This document shows, piece by piece, positions 51,980 to 60,335 of a stretch of DNA of 64,000 bases. Numbering within the stretch: the first letter of the stretch is position 1; every line of letters begins with the position of its first letter. Under the pieces are notes generated by a model. The model did no database searches, had not been told where the DNA came from, and saw nothing but the letters and a program-made list of their open reading frames with translations. The DNA comes from Carboxylicivirga sp. (GTDB taxonomy: Bacteria; Bacteroidota; Bacteroidia; Bacteroidales; Marinilabiliaceae): NCBI GenBank assembly GCA_025210475.1, contig JAOARW010000104.1, positions 1-64,000 of the forward strand, written 5' to 3'. A program made the position numbers and the translations under genes.

Positions 51980-52058
51980 AGATTGAATTAGTTTTTGCAA
52001 ACTAATGGTTTGTCGATCAATCTTCTGTCTGATATTTAACAATCTATTGTATTACAAT
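51980..52058 (+). promoter_or_regulatory. Palindromic leader upstream of cysJ
   Basis: ATTAGTTT/AAACTAAT (51987-52006) is a perfect 8-bp hairpin, enclosed by AGATTGA/TCAATCT (51980-51986, 52017-52023). A separate palindrome ATTGTA-T-TACAAT lies at 52046-52058, 15 bases before the start codon. They could be operators or a regulatory leader of the sulfite reductase operon. Confidence 0.45.
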
Positions 52059-52073
52059 CAAATACGATACGGA

Positions 52074-53861
52074 ATGTCACATCATATAAACAAGGGTATT
52101 TTACCGGATCAATTATTAGGCGAAGCGAATGATCTGGTACAGAAGTTAACTAAAGATCAGTTACTTTGGTTGGGAGGTTATCTCTCAGGAGTTGGGATAG
52201 CTGGTTCGGATCTAAAGAAGGAAGCAGAACACACTGTCGTTAATAGTGAGACAAAGTTGGAACAAGGCAGTTCAACATCAATTACTGTTTTGGTAGGCTC
52301 GCACTCCGGAAATGGAAAATCTATTGCCAGGGCTTTGGCTTCAACAGCTCAAGCTAATCGGTTGAAGATTATTAACATGGCGGATTATAAGCCTCGAAAT
52401 ATCAAGAATGAAGAAAACCTGATTATTATCGTGTCAACTCACGGCGAGGGTGAGCCACCAGTCGATGCGGCTGACTTGCACCGTTTTCTGGGGAGTAATC
52501 GCGTAGGTTCACTGGAGCACTTGAATTATGCTGTAATCGCCTTGGGTGATAGTAGTTACAATTATTTTTGCCAGACGGGTATTGAGTTTTACGATCGTTT
52601 GAAATCTCATGGGGCAAAGCCACTGACAGATACCATCCTGCTCGATGTGGATTATAAAGAGCATCAGGATGAGGTGGTGACGCGTGTTTTAGAGAGTGTG
52701 AATAAAGCCTCAGGACAAAGTGTTTCGAGTACCTCTATTGAGGAGAAGCCAAATGTTTCTAAGGATGAATTTTATAAAGCAGAACTGATTGATAAAGTTT
52801 TGCTTAATGGGCGTACTTCGAATAAGGAAACCTATCACATCGAATTGGATATTGAAGGATCGGGCATTTCTTATCAGCCGGGCGATGTGCTCGAGGTGTA
52901 CGCCATCAATAGCGAGGAATTGGTTCAAAATATTTTAAATCAGCTTGGTTTTTCTGGCGATGAAGAAGTTGATCACAAAGGGTCACGAGTGCGTATCAAA
53001 AAACTGCTTCAACATCAAAAGGAGTTAACCCTGGTAACACTGCATGTTTTAAAGAAGTTAACACCTTTTGTTGAAGAGCCCGATTTGAATCGCTTGTTGG
53101 ATAATCGCAATGAGTTGGAAAACTTTCTTGACGGAAGTGATTTATTAGATGTGCTTAAAGAGTTTAATATCCGACTGCAAGCCCAGGAGTTGGCTGATGC
53201 CTTGCGTACGCTGCCGCCAAGGGCCTATTCCATCGCGTCTTCACAAGCAGAGGTGGGGGATGAGGTGCATTTGACCGTGGGTGCAGTGCGTTATCAAAAA
53301 AATGAACGACAGCACGAAGGCGTGTGCTCAACTTACTTGATTGATCGTTTGGAGGAAGGGGATCAAGTGGCCGTCAAGGTAAAACCCAACGAAAATTTCC
53401 GCTTGCCTGATGCGGATCAGGATATTATTCTGATTGGAGCCGGAACCGGTATAGCACCCTATCGATCGTTCTTGCAAGAGCGTGAATTACAAAATGGAAA
53501 CGGAAGAACCTGGTTGTTTTTTGGAGATCAGCACTTCGAAAGTGATTTTCTATACCAGGCAGAATGGCTTAAATATCGAAAGAAGAGTGTGCTTACCAAT
53601 GTTGATGCAGCATTTTCGCGAGATCAGGATGAGAAGATATATGTGCAGCATCGCATTAAACAAAAGGCCGATGAAGTTTATCAATGGCTTCAGAAAGGAG
53701 CAACAATTTATGTTTGTGGCGATCGAAAAAAAATGGCCAAAGATGTGCATAAAGTTTTTGTCAACCTTTTAATGGAAAAGGAAAGTTTAAGCGCAGAGAA
53801 GGCAGAAGAAAGAATTATAAGCCTGAAAAAAGAAGGACGCTACCAGGAGGATGTTTATTAA
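52074..53861 (+). CDS. cysJ: NADPH-sulfite reductase flavoprotein subunit
   Basis: A 595-residue flavoprotein, close to the 599 of E. coli CysJ. I start at MSHHINKGI (52074); an upstream in-frame ATG at 52005 lies inside a hairpin. An FMN flavodoxin domain (about 65-205; VGSHSGNGKSIARAL, ALGDSSYNYFC) is followed by an FAD-binding domain (RAYSIASS, GVCSTYL) and an NADPH domain (IGAGTGIAPYRSFLQER). It passes electrons from NADPH to the CysI hemoprotein, encoded 19 bases later, for six-electron sulfite reduction to sulfide. Confidence 0.95.
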   Translation: MSHHINKGILPDQLLGEANDLVQKLTKDQLLWLGGYLSGVGIAGSDLKKEAEHTVVNSETKLEQGSSTSITVLVGSHSGNGKSIARALASTAQANRLKIINMADYKPRNIKNEENLIIIVSTHGEGEPPVDAADLHRFLGSNRVGSLEHLNYAVIALGDSSYNYFCQTGIEFYDRLKSHGAKPLTDTILLDVDYKEHQDEVVTRVLESVNKASGQSVSSTSIEEKPNVSKDEFYKAELIDKVLLNGRTSNKETYHIELDIEGSGISYQPGDVLEVYAINSEELVQNILNQLGFSGDEEVDHKGSRVRIKKLLQHQKELTLVTLHVLKKLTPFVEEPDLNRLLDNRNELENFLDGSDLLDVLKEFNIRLQAQELADALRTLPPRAYSIASSQAEVGDEVHLTVGAVRYQKNERQHEGVCSTYLIDRLEEGDQVAVKVKPNENFRLPDADQDIILIGAGTGIAPYRSFLQERELQNGNGRTWLFFGDQHFESDFLYQAEWLKYRKKSVLTNVDAAFSRDQDEKIYVQHRIKQKADEVYQWLQKGATIYVCGDRKKMAKDVHKVFVNLLMEKESLSAEKAEERIISLKKEGRYQEDVY

Positions 53862-53880
53862 CCACCCAAAATCGTATGAA

Positions 53881-55599
53881 ATGAGTCAAGAGCAAAACAA
53901 ACTGCCTCAGCCACAAGAGTGGTCACCATCTGAGGTGGAAACCATAAAAACCAATAGTAATTACCTGCGCGGAACACTCGAAACAAGTCTGAATGACGAA
54001 ATTACCGGTAGTATTGCAGCGGATGATACGCAGTTGATTAAGTTTCATGGCAGCTATCAGCAAACAGATCGAGATGTGGATGAGGAGCGTAAACGTCAGA
54101 AGCTGGAACCGCTGTATAGTTTTATGATTCGGGCGCGTGTTCCGGCAGGTGTATCGACTTCAGAGCAATGGCTGGCGCTTGATCAACTGGCCGATACTTA
54201 TGGTAATGGCACCTTAAAATTAACAACTCGACAGGCGTTTCAGCTGCATGGTGTCATCAAGAAAAACCTGCGGCAAACGATGAAAGGCCTAAACGATGTG
54301 CTGATGGATAGCATCGCGGCCTGTGGTGATGTTAACCGAAATGTGATGAGTACTTGCAATGAAGCCTTATCTCCCATTGTTGGTGAATTGGCAGCTTTTG
54401 CCAAAGCGATTAGTGTACACTTGTTACCTAAAACCACGGCTTACCACGAAATATGGTTGAATAAGAAATTGGTTCAAGGAGGACAAATTGATGAGGAACC
54501 GATTTATGGGAAAACCTATTTGCCTCGTAAATTTAAGATTGCCATTGCTGTGCCGCCATACAATGATACCGATGTGTTTGCTAACGATATTGGTTTGATC
54601 GCCATTGTTGATAAGGGACAATTGTTGGGTTATAATGTGGCTGTCGGTGGAGGTATGGGCAAAACTTATGGTATGCCCGAAACTTATCCGCGTCTGGCTG
54701 ATGTATTAGCCTATGTACCAAAAGAAAAGGCACTGATGCTTGTTGAAGAAATCGTTAAGATTCAACGGGATTTCGGAAACCGCGAGAATCGAAAATTGGC
54801 GAGGTTAAAATACACGCTTGATCGAATTGGTTCCACATCTTTTGTGGATTTGTTAAACTCGCGCCTTGGCTTTGATTTGGAAGCCCCAAAACCATATGAA
54901 TTTAATTCCAATGGAGATGTGTTTGGCTGGAAAAAGGCTGCTGATGGCAAGTGGTTTTTAGGATTGCACATCGAGCATGGTCGTGTAAAAGATAGTGATA
55001 CACTCAAGTTAAAAACAGCTCTGAAAGAAGTAGCTCAATTGCATGTCTGTGATTTTCGTCTGACAGGTAATCAAGGTTTGGTATTGGGTAATATCAGTGC
55101 GGCAAACAAAGCGAAAGTAAAGAAGGTAATGGACCGTTATGCTGCCGGTGAAGCCCAAGGTTTGTCGGGCATTCGAAAGCATGCAGTTGCCTGTGTGGCC
55201 TTAAATACCTGTACCATGGCTTTTGCTGAAGCTGAGCGATATTTACCTCAGTTGGTTACAAAGATTGAATCACAGTTGGAAGGATATGGATTAAGTCAGG
55301 AAGATATTTTAATTCGAATGACAGGTTGTCCCAATGGTTGTGGTCGACCGTTTTTAGGTGAGATTGGTTTAGTGGGGCGGGCATTGGGCAAATATAATCT
55401 ATACCTGGGAGCTGGATTTGCAGGCGATCGCTTAAATACCTTATACAAAGAAATGGTTGGTGAAGAAGAAATTCTGAGTTTGTTGGATCCGTTGTTTGAG
55501 CGTTATGCTAAAGATCGAAACAAGAAAGAACGCTTCGGTGATTTTCTGTTACGTGTTGGTGTTATCGAGCCTGCACAGAGTGTGTTTGTTTTAAAATAG
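53881..55599 (+). CDS. cysI: Sulfite reductase hemoprotein subunit
   Basis: A 572-residue sirohaem/4Fe-4S enzyme reducing sulfite to sulfide. I start at MSQEQNKLPQ (53881); an earlier ATG at 53851 would overlap cysJ. The cluster ligands are Cys438 and Cys444 (CVALNTC) and Cys483 and Cys487 (TGCPNGCGRP), each four residues on from their E. coli counterparts. LTTRQAFQLHGVIKKNL and GDVNRNVMST are the conserved substrate/sirohaem segments. Its sirohaem is supplied by the two last genes of this operon. Confidence 0.96.
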   Translation: MSQEQNKLPQPQEWSPSEVETIKTNSNYLRGTLETSLNDEITGSIAADDTQLIKFHGSYQQTDRDVDEERKRQKLEPLYSFMIRARVPAGVSTSEQWLALDQLADTYGNGTLKLTTRQAFQLHGVIKKNLRQTMKGLNDVLMDSIAACGDVNRNVMSTCNEALSPIVGELAAFAKAISVHLLPKTTAYHEIWLNKKLVQGGQIDEEPIYGKTYLPRKFKIAIAVPPYNDTDVFANDIGLIAIVDKGQLLGYNVAVGGGMGKTYGMPETYPRLADVLAYVPKEKALMLVEEIVKIQRDFGNRENRKLARLKYTLDRIGSTSFVDLLNSRLGFDLEAPKPYEFNSNGDVFGWKKAADGKWFLGLHIEHGRVKDSDTLKLKTALKEVAQLHVCDFRLTGNQGLVLGNISAANKAKVKKVMDRYAAGEAQGLSGIRKHAVACVALNTCTMAFAEAERYLPQLVTKIESQLEGYGLSQEDILIRMTGCPNGCGRPFLGEIGLVGRALGKYNLYLGAGFAGDRLNTLYKEMVGEEEILSLLDPLFERYAKDRNKKERFGDFLLRVGVIEPAQSVFVLK

Positions 55600-55606
55600 G
55601 AGCATT

Positions 55607-55834
55607 ATGAAGGATAAACGATACAGGAGCATCTTCAAAACTATCTCGTGGCGTGTAACGGGTACAATCGATACTTTTTTGGTTTCATATCTGGTTACGG
55701 GCAAGGTTGGTATCGCGGCTTCCATAAGTATTGTGGAAGTTTTTACCAAGTTACTTCTATATTATTTGCACGAGCGGGTATGGAATCGCATCAAGATTGG
55801 AAAAGAGAAAATTGAGCCGGATTATCAAATCTAA
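55607..55834 (+). CDS. DUF2061 membrane protein
   Basis: A 75-residue protein with the DUF2061 core: KTISWRVTGTIDTFLVSYLV, TGKVGIAASISIVEVFTKLL and LYYLHERVWNRI. Two membrane helices. DUF2061 genes recur within sulfate/sulfite assimilation loci, and here it is 7 bases after cysI and 12 before the sirohaem dehydrogenase, so it is surely cotranscribed. The function is unknown; a transport or assembly role is a guess from context. Confidence 0.9.
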   Translation: MKDKRYRSIFKTISWRVTGTIDTFLVSYLVTGKVGIAASISIVEVFTKLLLYYLHERVWNRIKIGKEKIEPDYQI

Positions 55835-55846
55835 AAATGTAAGCAG

Positions 55847-56344
55847 ATGAATTTTTTACCAATCAATATTAATATCGAAGACGAAACCATTTTAATCATT
55901 GGCGGTGGGAAACTAGCCATTCATAAGATTGAATCGTTGGAAAAATTCACCCGGAAAATCAAAGTTCTGGCCAATGAGGTGGCGAATGAGATTCGTGAGC
56001 GGGAATTTGTTGAGGTGGTACAAAAGAGTTATTCGTCCGATGATTTAAACGGTCATCTGTTGGTTTATGCTGCCACGAACAACCACGAGTTAAATAAACA
56101 GATTCGCGAGGATGGTCGCAAAAGTCGTTGTCTGGTAAATGTGGTGGATAAGCCCTATGAATGCGATTTTGTATCGCCGGCGGTTTTTAAACAAGATAAT
56201 ATTACAGTAGCCGTGGGATCTAATGGGGAGAATGTTTTTGCGGCCATTCATTGGCGTAATCAAATCAGGGATTTAGCCGGGAAAGGTCTTATTCGAACCA
56301 GTAAAACCAAGGATGAGTATCGTGTGGAGTTTAATTCAGACTAA
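55847..56344 (+). CDS. Precorrin-2 dehydrogenase / sirohydrochlorin ferrochelatase domain protein
   Basis: A 165-residue protein equal to the N-terminal NAD-binding module of CysG/Met8. The Rossmann loop is IIGGGKLAIHKIESL, and the conserved VYAATNNHELNKQIREDG and VNVVDKPYECDFVSPA segments follow; the normal dimerisation/chelatase helices are shortened to about 40 residues. It oxidises precorrin-2 to sirohydrochlorin and may insert iron. It is separate from the methyltransferase encoded next, whereas in E. coli CysG the two are fused. Confidence 0.9.
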   Translation: MNFLPININIEDETILIIGGGKLAIHKIESLEKFTRKIKVLANEVANEIREREFVEVVQKSYSSDDLNGHLLVYAATNNHELNKQIREDGRKSRCLVNVVDKPYECDFVSPAVFKQDNITVAVGSNGENVFAAIHWRNQIRDLAGKGLIRTSKTKDEYRVEFNSD

Positions 56345-56355
56345 ACTATTGTCAA

Positions 56356-58065
56356 ATGAGAATCAATATTCGATCTTTCATACCCGCTTTTAATTCAGTA
56401 TATCAGCAAATAGAAAAAACTGTTCAAGAGCAGGCTGAATTAATCTGGACATTTCATAAAAACAAACAATTGATGGATACAGAGCAACTGATGGAATTGT
56501 TGCTCGAAGGTGTTGATGCGGTTGTGATAGCATTGGATCAACTGCAGTATCCACAAACCAATAGGCAGAATGTATTGGCCGTTTTAGCTAACGAAAAGGA
56601 GGTATATAATCCCTATGTATTGTTAGCACTTAATGATGAGGTCAAGCACTATCTTTCATTAAGTGTTTGTGATTTGAGAGAAAGCTATGGACAAGTGAGC
56701 ATCGCCGGTTTCGGGCCTGGAAATCCTGAACTACTTACTTTAAAAGCACAAAGACTGATTGAAGATGCAGATGTTATTTTGCATGACGATTTACTGGATG
56801 ATCATTATTTGAAGCAGTATTCGGCGGAGCTTGTTTATGTAGGGAAGCGTAAAGGAAAGCATAGTTTTCGGCAGGAAGATATAAATCGCCGTTTATATGC
56901 CGAAGCCACGAAAGGTAAAAAGGTGTTGCGCTTGAAAGGGGGTGATCCTTTGATTTTTGGTCGTGGAGCGGAGGAGTATGAATATTTGCAGGAGCGACAT
57001 GTAGAGGTTTCCATTGTTCCTGGAGTGACATCAGCATTAGCGGCTGCAGCTGAAGCAGTGGTGCCATTAACTTCGCGAGGAGTGAGCACTTCTGTGGCAT
57101 TTACCTTAGGCCACGATGCTATCTATAATCGATTACCCAAGGCGGATACACTCGTTTTTTACATGGGAGCTTCGCAACAACAGAAGTGGGCCAGACGATT
57201 GATTGAAGAAGGATGGTCGGGAGATACGCCGGCGGTCTGTGTGCACAATGCTTCCTTGCCCAATGGCGAAGCACGTCATTACCTGTTGAATGATTTGCTT
57301 TCGGAGAAAGAGGTGTTGCCAGCGCCATCCTTGTTAATTGTTGGGCGGACGGCTTCAGCATCCAAAGGAAAAGCTAAGAAATGGTTGTATACAGGAACTG
57401 ATCTGAACTATTTTAAAGAACAAGGGGAGGTCGTACATAATCCCTTGATTAGAATTAATTCTTCACCATTGAGTGACAAACATAAAGAAGTATTACACAA
57501 TCTGAAGGCTTTTGACAGGCTTGTATTTGCCAGTCCATTTGCAGTGCATGAATTTTTTAAGGCCTTACGTAAAGTAAAACTTGATGTGCGGGCCCTTTTT
57601 GCGATTGAATTAAGCGTGATTGGTAAATCTACATCAAATGCTTTACATCAATATGGTTTAGACGTTGAGCCTGAATCGAATGATCAATCAGCTATTGGCT
57701 TAATTAAATCGTTCAAAAATAAGCAAGTAAATAATGAAACTATTTTATTGCCATGCTCCAATGAAGGATTGAATGTTTTACCAAAACAGCTGATGGAATT
57801 AAATAATCAGGTATATGAGTTTAAGGTTTATGAGAGTCAATTGCCAGACAATGCTGTTAAGCATAATTTAAGAGATTTCTATGGCGTGGTTTTAACGTCA
57901 CCCAAAGTGGTTCATCACTTTTTTAAATTATACGACGTATTTCCAGATAATATAAAATTTCAGGTGCGGGGTGCCTACACGAAAAAGGTATTGGATAGTT
58001 ATCTGAAAAAGTTAAAGTTATCCAATTCAATACAGGTGTTTTCGATGCAAAGCGAATTGGATTAG
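56356..58065 (+). CDS. Uroporphyrinogen-III C-methyltransferase fused to uroporphyrinogen-III synthase, with N-terminal HemC-like remnant
   Basis: A 569-residue fusion. Residues about 113-345 are a CobA/SUMT methyltransferase (VSIAGFGPGNPELLTLKAQR, LRLKGGDPLIFGRGAEE, VPGVTSALAAAAEA), turning uroporphyrinogen III into precorrin-2. Residues about 370-569 look like HemD (LVFASPFAVHEFFKAL, SVIGKSTSNAL, VVLTSPKVVHHFF), which makes uroporphyrinogen III. Residues 1-110 align by pattern with the first domain of porphobilinogen deaminase (MRINIRSF against MRIRIGTR; ELLLEGVDAVVIALDQLQ against ALLRGEIDLAVHSLKDLP), but the catalytic Asp and arginines are missing. HemC identity is an inference. It ends the cysJI operon. 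Confidence 0.85.
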   Translation: MRINIRSFIPAFNSVYQQIEKTVQEQAELIWTFHKNKQLMDTEQLMELLLEGVDAVVIALDQLQYPQTNRQNVLAVLANEKEVYNPYVLLALNDEVKHYLSLSVCDLRESYGQVSIAGFGPGNPELLTLKAQRLIEDADVILHDDLLDDHYLKQYSAELVYVGKRKGKHSFRQEDINRRLYAEATKGKKVLRLKGGDPLIFGRGAEEYEYLQERHVEVSIVPGVTSALAAAAEAVVPLTSRGVSTSVAFTLGHDAIYNRLPKADTLVFYMGASQQQKWARRLIEEGWSGDTPAVCVHNASLPNGEARHYLLNDLLSEKEVLPAPSLLIVGRTASASKGKAKKWLYTGTDLNYFKEQGEVVHNPLIRINSSPLSDKHKEVLHNLKAFDRLVFASPFAVHEFFKALRKVKLDVRALFAIELSVIGKSTSNALHQYGLDVEPESNDQSAIGLIKSFKNKQVNNETILLPCSNEGLNVLPKQLMELNNQVYEFKVYESQLPDNAVKHNLRDFYGVVLTSPKVVHHFFKLYDVFPDNIKFQVRGAYTKKVLDSYLKKLKLSNSIQVFSMQSELD

Positions 58066-58106
58066 AAATGGGAAACAGATGGCAAATAATCTGTAGGGGA
58101 GTATAA

Positions 58107-58134
58107 AAAAAGCGGAGCACTTTGCTCCGCTTTT
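58107..58134. terminator. Bidirectional terminator between the sirohaem gene and ppiD
   Basis: AAAAGCGGAGCA pairs with TGCTCCGCTTTT, flanked by A- and T-runs. It lies between convergent genes and should stop transcription from both sides. Confidence 0.9.
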
Positions 58135-58155
58135 CTATTTTATCATAAAATTCTA

Positions 58156-60219
58156 TTAGAAGAATTTAATTCTTTCGTCTGTAATTTCAGCTTCACTGCG
58201 AATAGCTTCAGTAACCTGATAATCAACTTTGAAACCATTGCTTTGAGTTAATTGTGCCTTTTCAGCAGCAACATCAACAGTACCTGCAGTTTCGTTAGTT
58301 ACTTTAACTACATAAACACCATTGTTACCAGCAACCGGAGTACTTAATTCACCTGGTTTAGATGCAGTTGCCAAAGCAACCAATGCAGGTTCAACACCAG
58401 CACCAGGAACCTGGAATGCACCAAAATCTATTTGACTGGCAGTCATTACTTCACTATCGATACCAGAAGCTAAAGCGGCAATATCATTACCTTGTTTCTT
58501 ACTGTTAATATCAGCAATTAAAACTTCTGCTTTTTTGTCGTTGCGTAATTTTCTTTCGATAGATCCCTGTACAGCAGCTACTGATTGGTAGCCCTCTTCA
58601 GTAGCACCACTTAGGAATGCAATCACATATGAATCGCCAAATTCAAATATTTTAGACATGTCGTTAATATCCGCTTCAAAGGCCCACTGAACCATTTCGC
58701 GAGAATGCTTCATATTATTCACAGTACGATCGTTCATGCGAATGTTACGACCATAACGCTTGACAAGATTGTCATTGGTGATGGCTTCGTTGAACTGATC
58801 AATGTTTCTGTTTAGTGAAGCAAACTTAGCAGCCTGAGCATAAACTTGCTGGTTCGTTTTGTCACTGAAATCAATGTTGCGCTCAAGTGTGGCGATGTTG
58901 TATTTAGTAACTGGCTTACCTTTGTCCTGAACATTGATGATGTGAATACCAAACTGGCTTTCAACTTTAACAATGGCTCCTTTTTTGTTTTCGAAACAAG
59001 CATCGTTAAATGGCTTCACCATGGTTCCTTCAGCAAACCAACCTAAATCACCACCGTTGATAGCAGATCCCTGATCTTGTGAGTTTTTACGAGCGATCGC
59101 TGCAAAATTTCCACCGTTTTTAACCAATGCAAATAAGCTGTCGGCTAATGCAGGATCTTTTACCAGGATGTGACGTGCTTTTGCTGAATCAGGAATTTGT
59201 TTGATGGCAACAATACGAGAAAGTTTGTAAGTCTCATTTTCTAAATAAGGACCATATACTTCGTTTACCTTAGCTCCCTGAACAAAACCTTGCATGGTTG
59301 AGCTCAACTGCTCAAACTTAAGGTTACGATCAATGTAGTTGCTTTCAGAGTTCATGTTTACAAACTGAATGGCATCTGTTTCTGGTTTTTCAAATTCTTT
59401 TTTCGAATTCTCAATCCACTCCAATGTCATTTGCTTGTCTTCCTCCGAAGGCAGAACATCAAAAGATACATATACTACTTCACGGGTTGCTTCCTGCTTG
59501 TAGTTTTCTTTATGATTGTTGTAGTAATCTTTTATTTCACCTTCTGAAACAGTAACGGATGAGTCAGGAACAGAAGAGTAGCGCTTAACCACAAAGTCAA
59601 AATCTACTTTGTTTTCTTTTGCTTTCGCCTCTGCCTCAGCCTGAGCTGTTGTTACAAACATACCTTTTTTAAGTAGGTCGCGGTATTTGCTAAACAAACG
59701 CTCTTTCTTAATTTGTTTCTCAAGAAATTGCCAGTAAAAGTTAGCATTCGGGTCAAGATCTTTTTGTTTTAAGAAATTAACTACCTGTGTTTTATCGAAA
59801 ACACCTGTTTGTGGATTGGTAAACATCTGACGAATTTGAGGGTGTACATTCTGACCAGTGGTCATCTCAAAAAGTTCGTCTACTGTTACAGCTATACCTA
59901 AATCTTCATATTTTTCATCCATGATAACATCCTGAACCAACTGGTTCCAGGCCTGCTCACGAATCTGGTAGCTTGTATTTTCATCAAGAGCTGATGAGCG
60001 TGAGTTTAATTTGTAATACTCTTCCAGCTCATTTGCATAGCTTTGATATTCTGGATATGATACAGATGTTCCATTAATTTCAGCAATCTGCATTTTTTGT
60101 CCTCTAAACATGGAATCTCCAGAGCTCATTAAGTCACCAAGTAAGAAGGCCAAAAGACCCACTGCGATGACGATGATGAGTAACCCAGATTTATTCCTAA
60201 TTCTCTCTAATGTTGCCAT
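58156..60219 (-). CDS. Periplasmic PpiD/SurA-like peptidylprolyl isomerase
   Basis: A 687-residue membrane-anchored chaperone. A short cytoplasmic end precedes one membrane helix (about 12-32; SGLLIIVIAVGLLAFLLGDL), then a SurA-type N-domain (about 40-260; IAEINGTSVSYPEYQSYANE), a parvulin domain (about 345-440; ARHILVKDPALADSLFALV, INGGDLGWFAEGTM, FGIHIINVQDKG) and a second, degenerate PPIase-like half. It probably assists folding of exported outer-membrane proteins. It is last in the leftward envelope run. Confidence 0.92.
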   Translation of the reverse strand: MATLERIRNKSGLLIIVIAVGLLAFLLGDLMSSGDSMFRGQKMQIAEINGTSVSYPEYQSYANELEEYYKLNSRSSALDENTSYQIREQAWNQLVQDVIMDEKYEDLGIAVTVDELFEMTTGQNVHPQIRQMFTNPQTGVFDKTQVVNFLKQKDLDPNANFYWQFLEKQIKKERLFSKYRDLLKKGMFVTTAQAEAEAKAKENKVDFDFVVKRYSSVPDSSVTVSEGEIKDYYNNHKENYKQEATREVVYVSFDVLPSEEDKQMTLEWIENSKKEFEKPETDAIQFVNMNSESNYIDRNLKFEQLSSTMQGFVQGAKVNEVYGPYLENETYKLSRIVAIKQIPDSAKARHILVKDPALADSLFALVKNGGNFAAIARKNSQDQGSAINGGDLGWFAEGTMVKPFNDACFENKKGAIVKVESQFGIHIINVQDKGKPVTKYNIATLERNIDFSDKTNQQVYAQAAKFASLNRNIDQFNEAITNDNLVKRYGRNIRMNDRTVNNMKHSREMVQWAFEADINDMSKIFEFGDSYVIAFLSGATEEGYQSVAAVQGSIERKLRNDKKAEVLIADINSKKQGNDIAALASGIDSEVMTASQIDFGAFQVPGAGVEPALVALATASKPGELSTPVAGNNGVYVVKVTNETAGTVDVAAEKAQLTQSNGFKVDYQVTEAIRSEAEITDERIKFF

Positions 60220-60335
60220 TCTGTTATTACTTATAAAATTATGTAGATTTCAAAATCAGGTTACGAATATACAAAAAAATGGGACACACGATAAGCTGTA
60301 TCCATCTTTGCTGCGATAAAGTTTATTATCAAATA

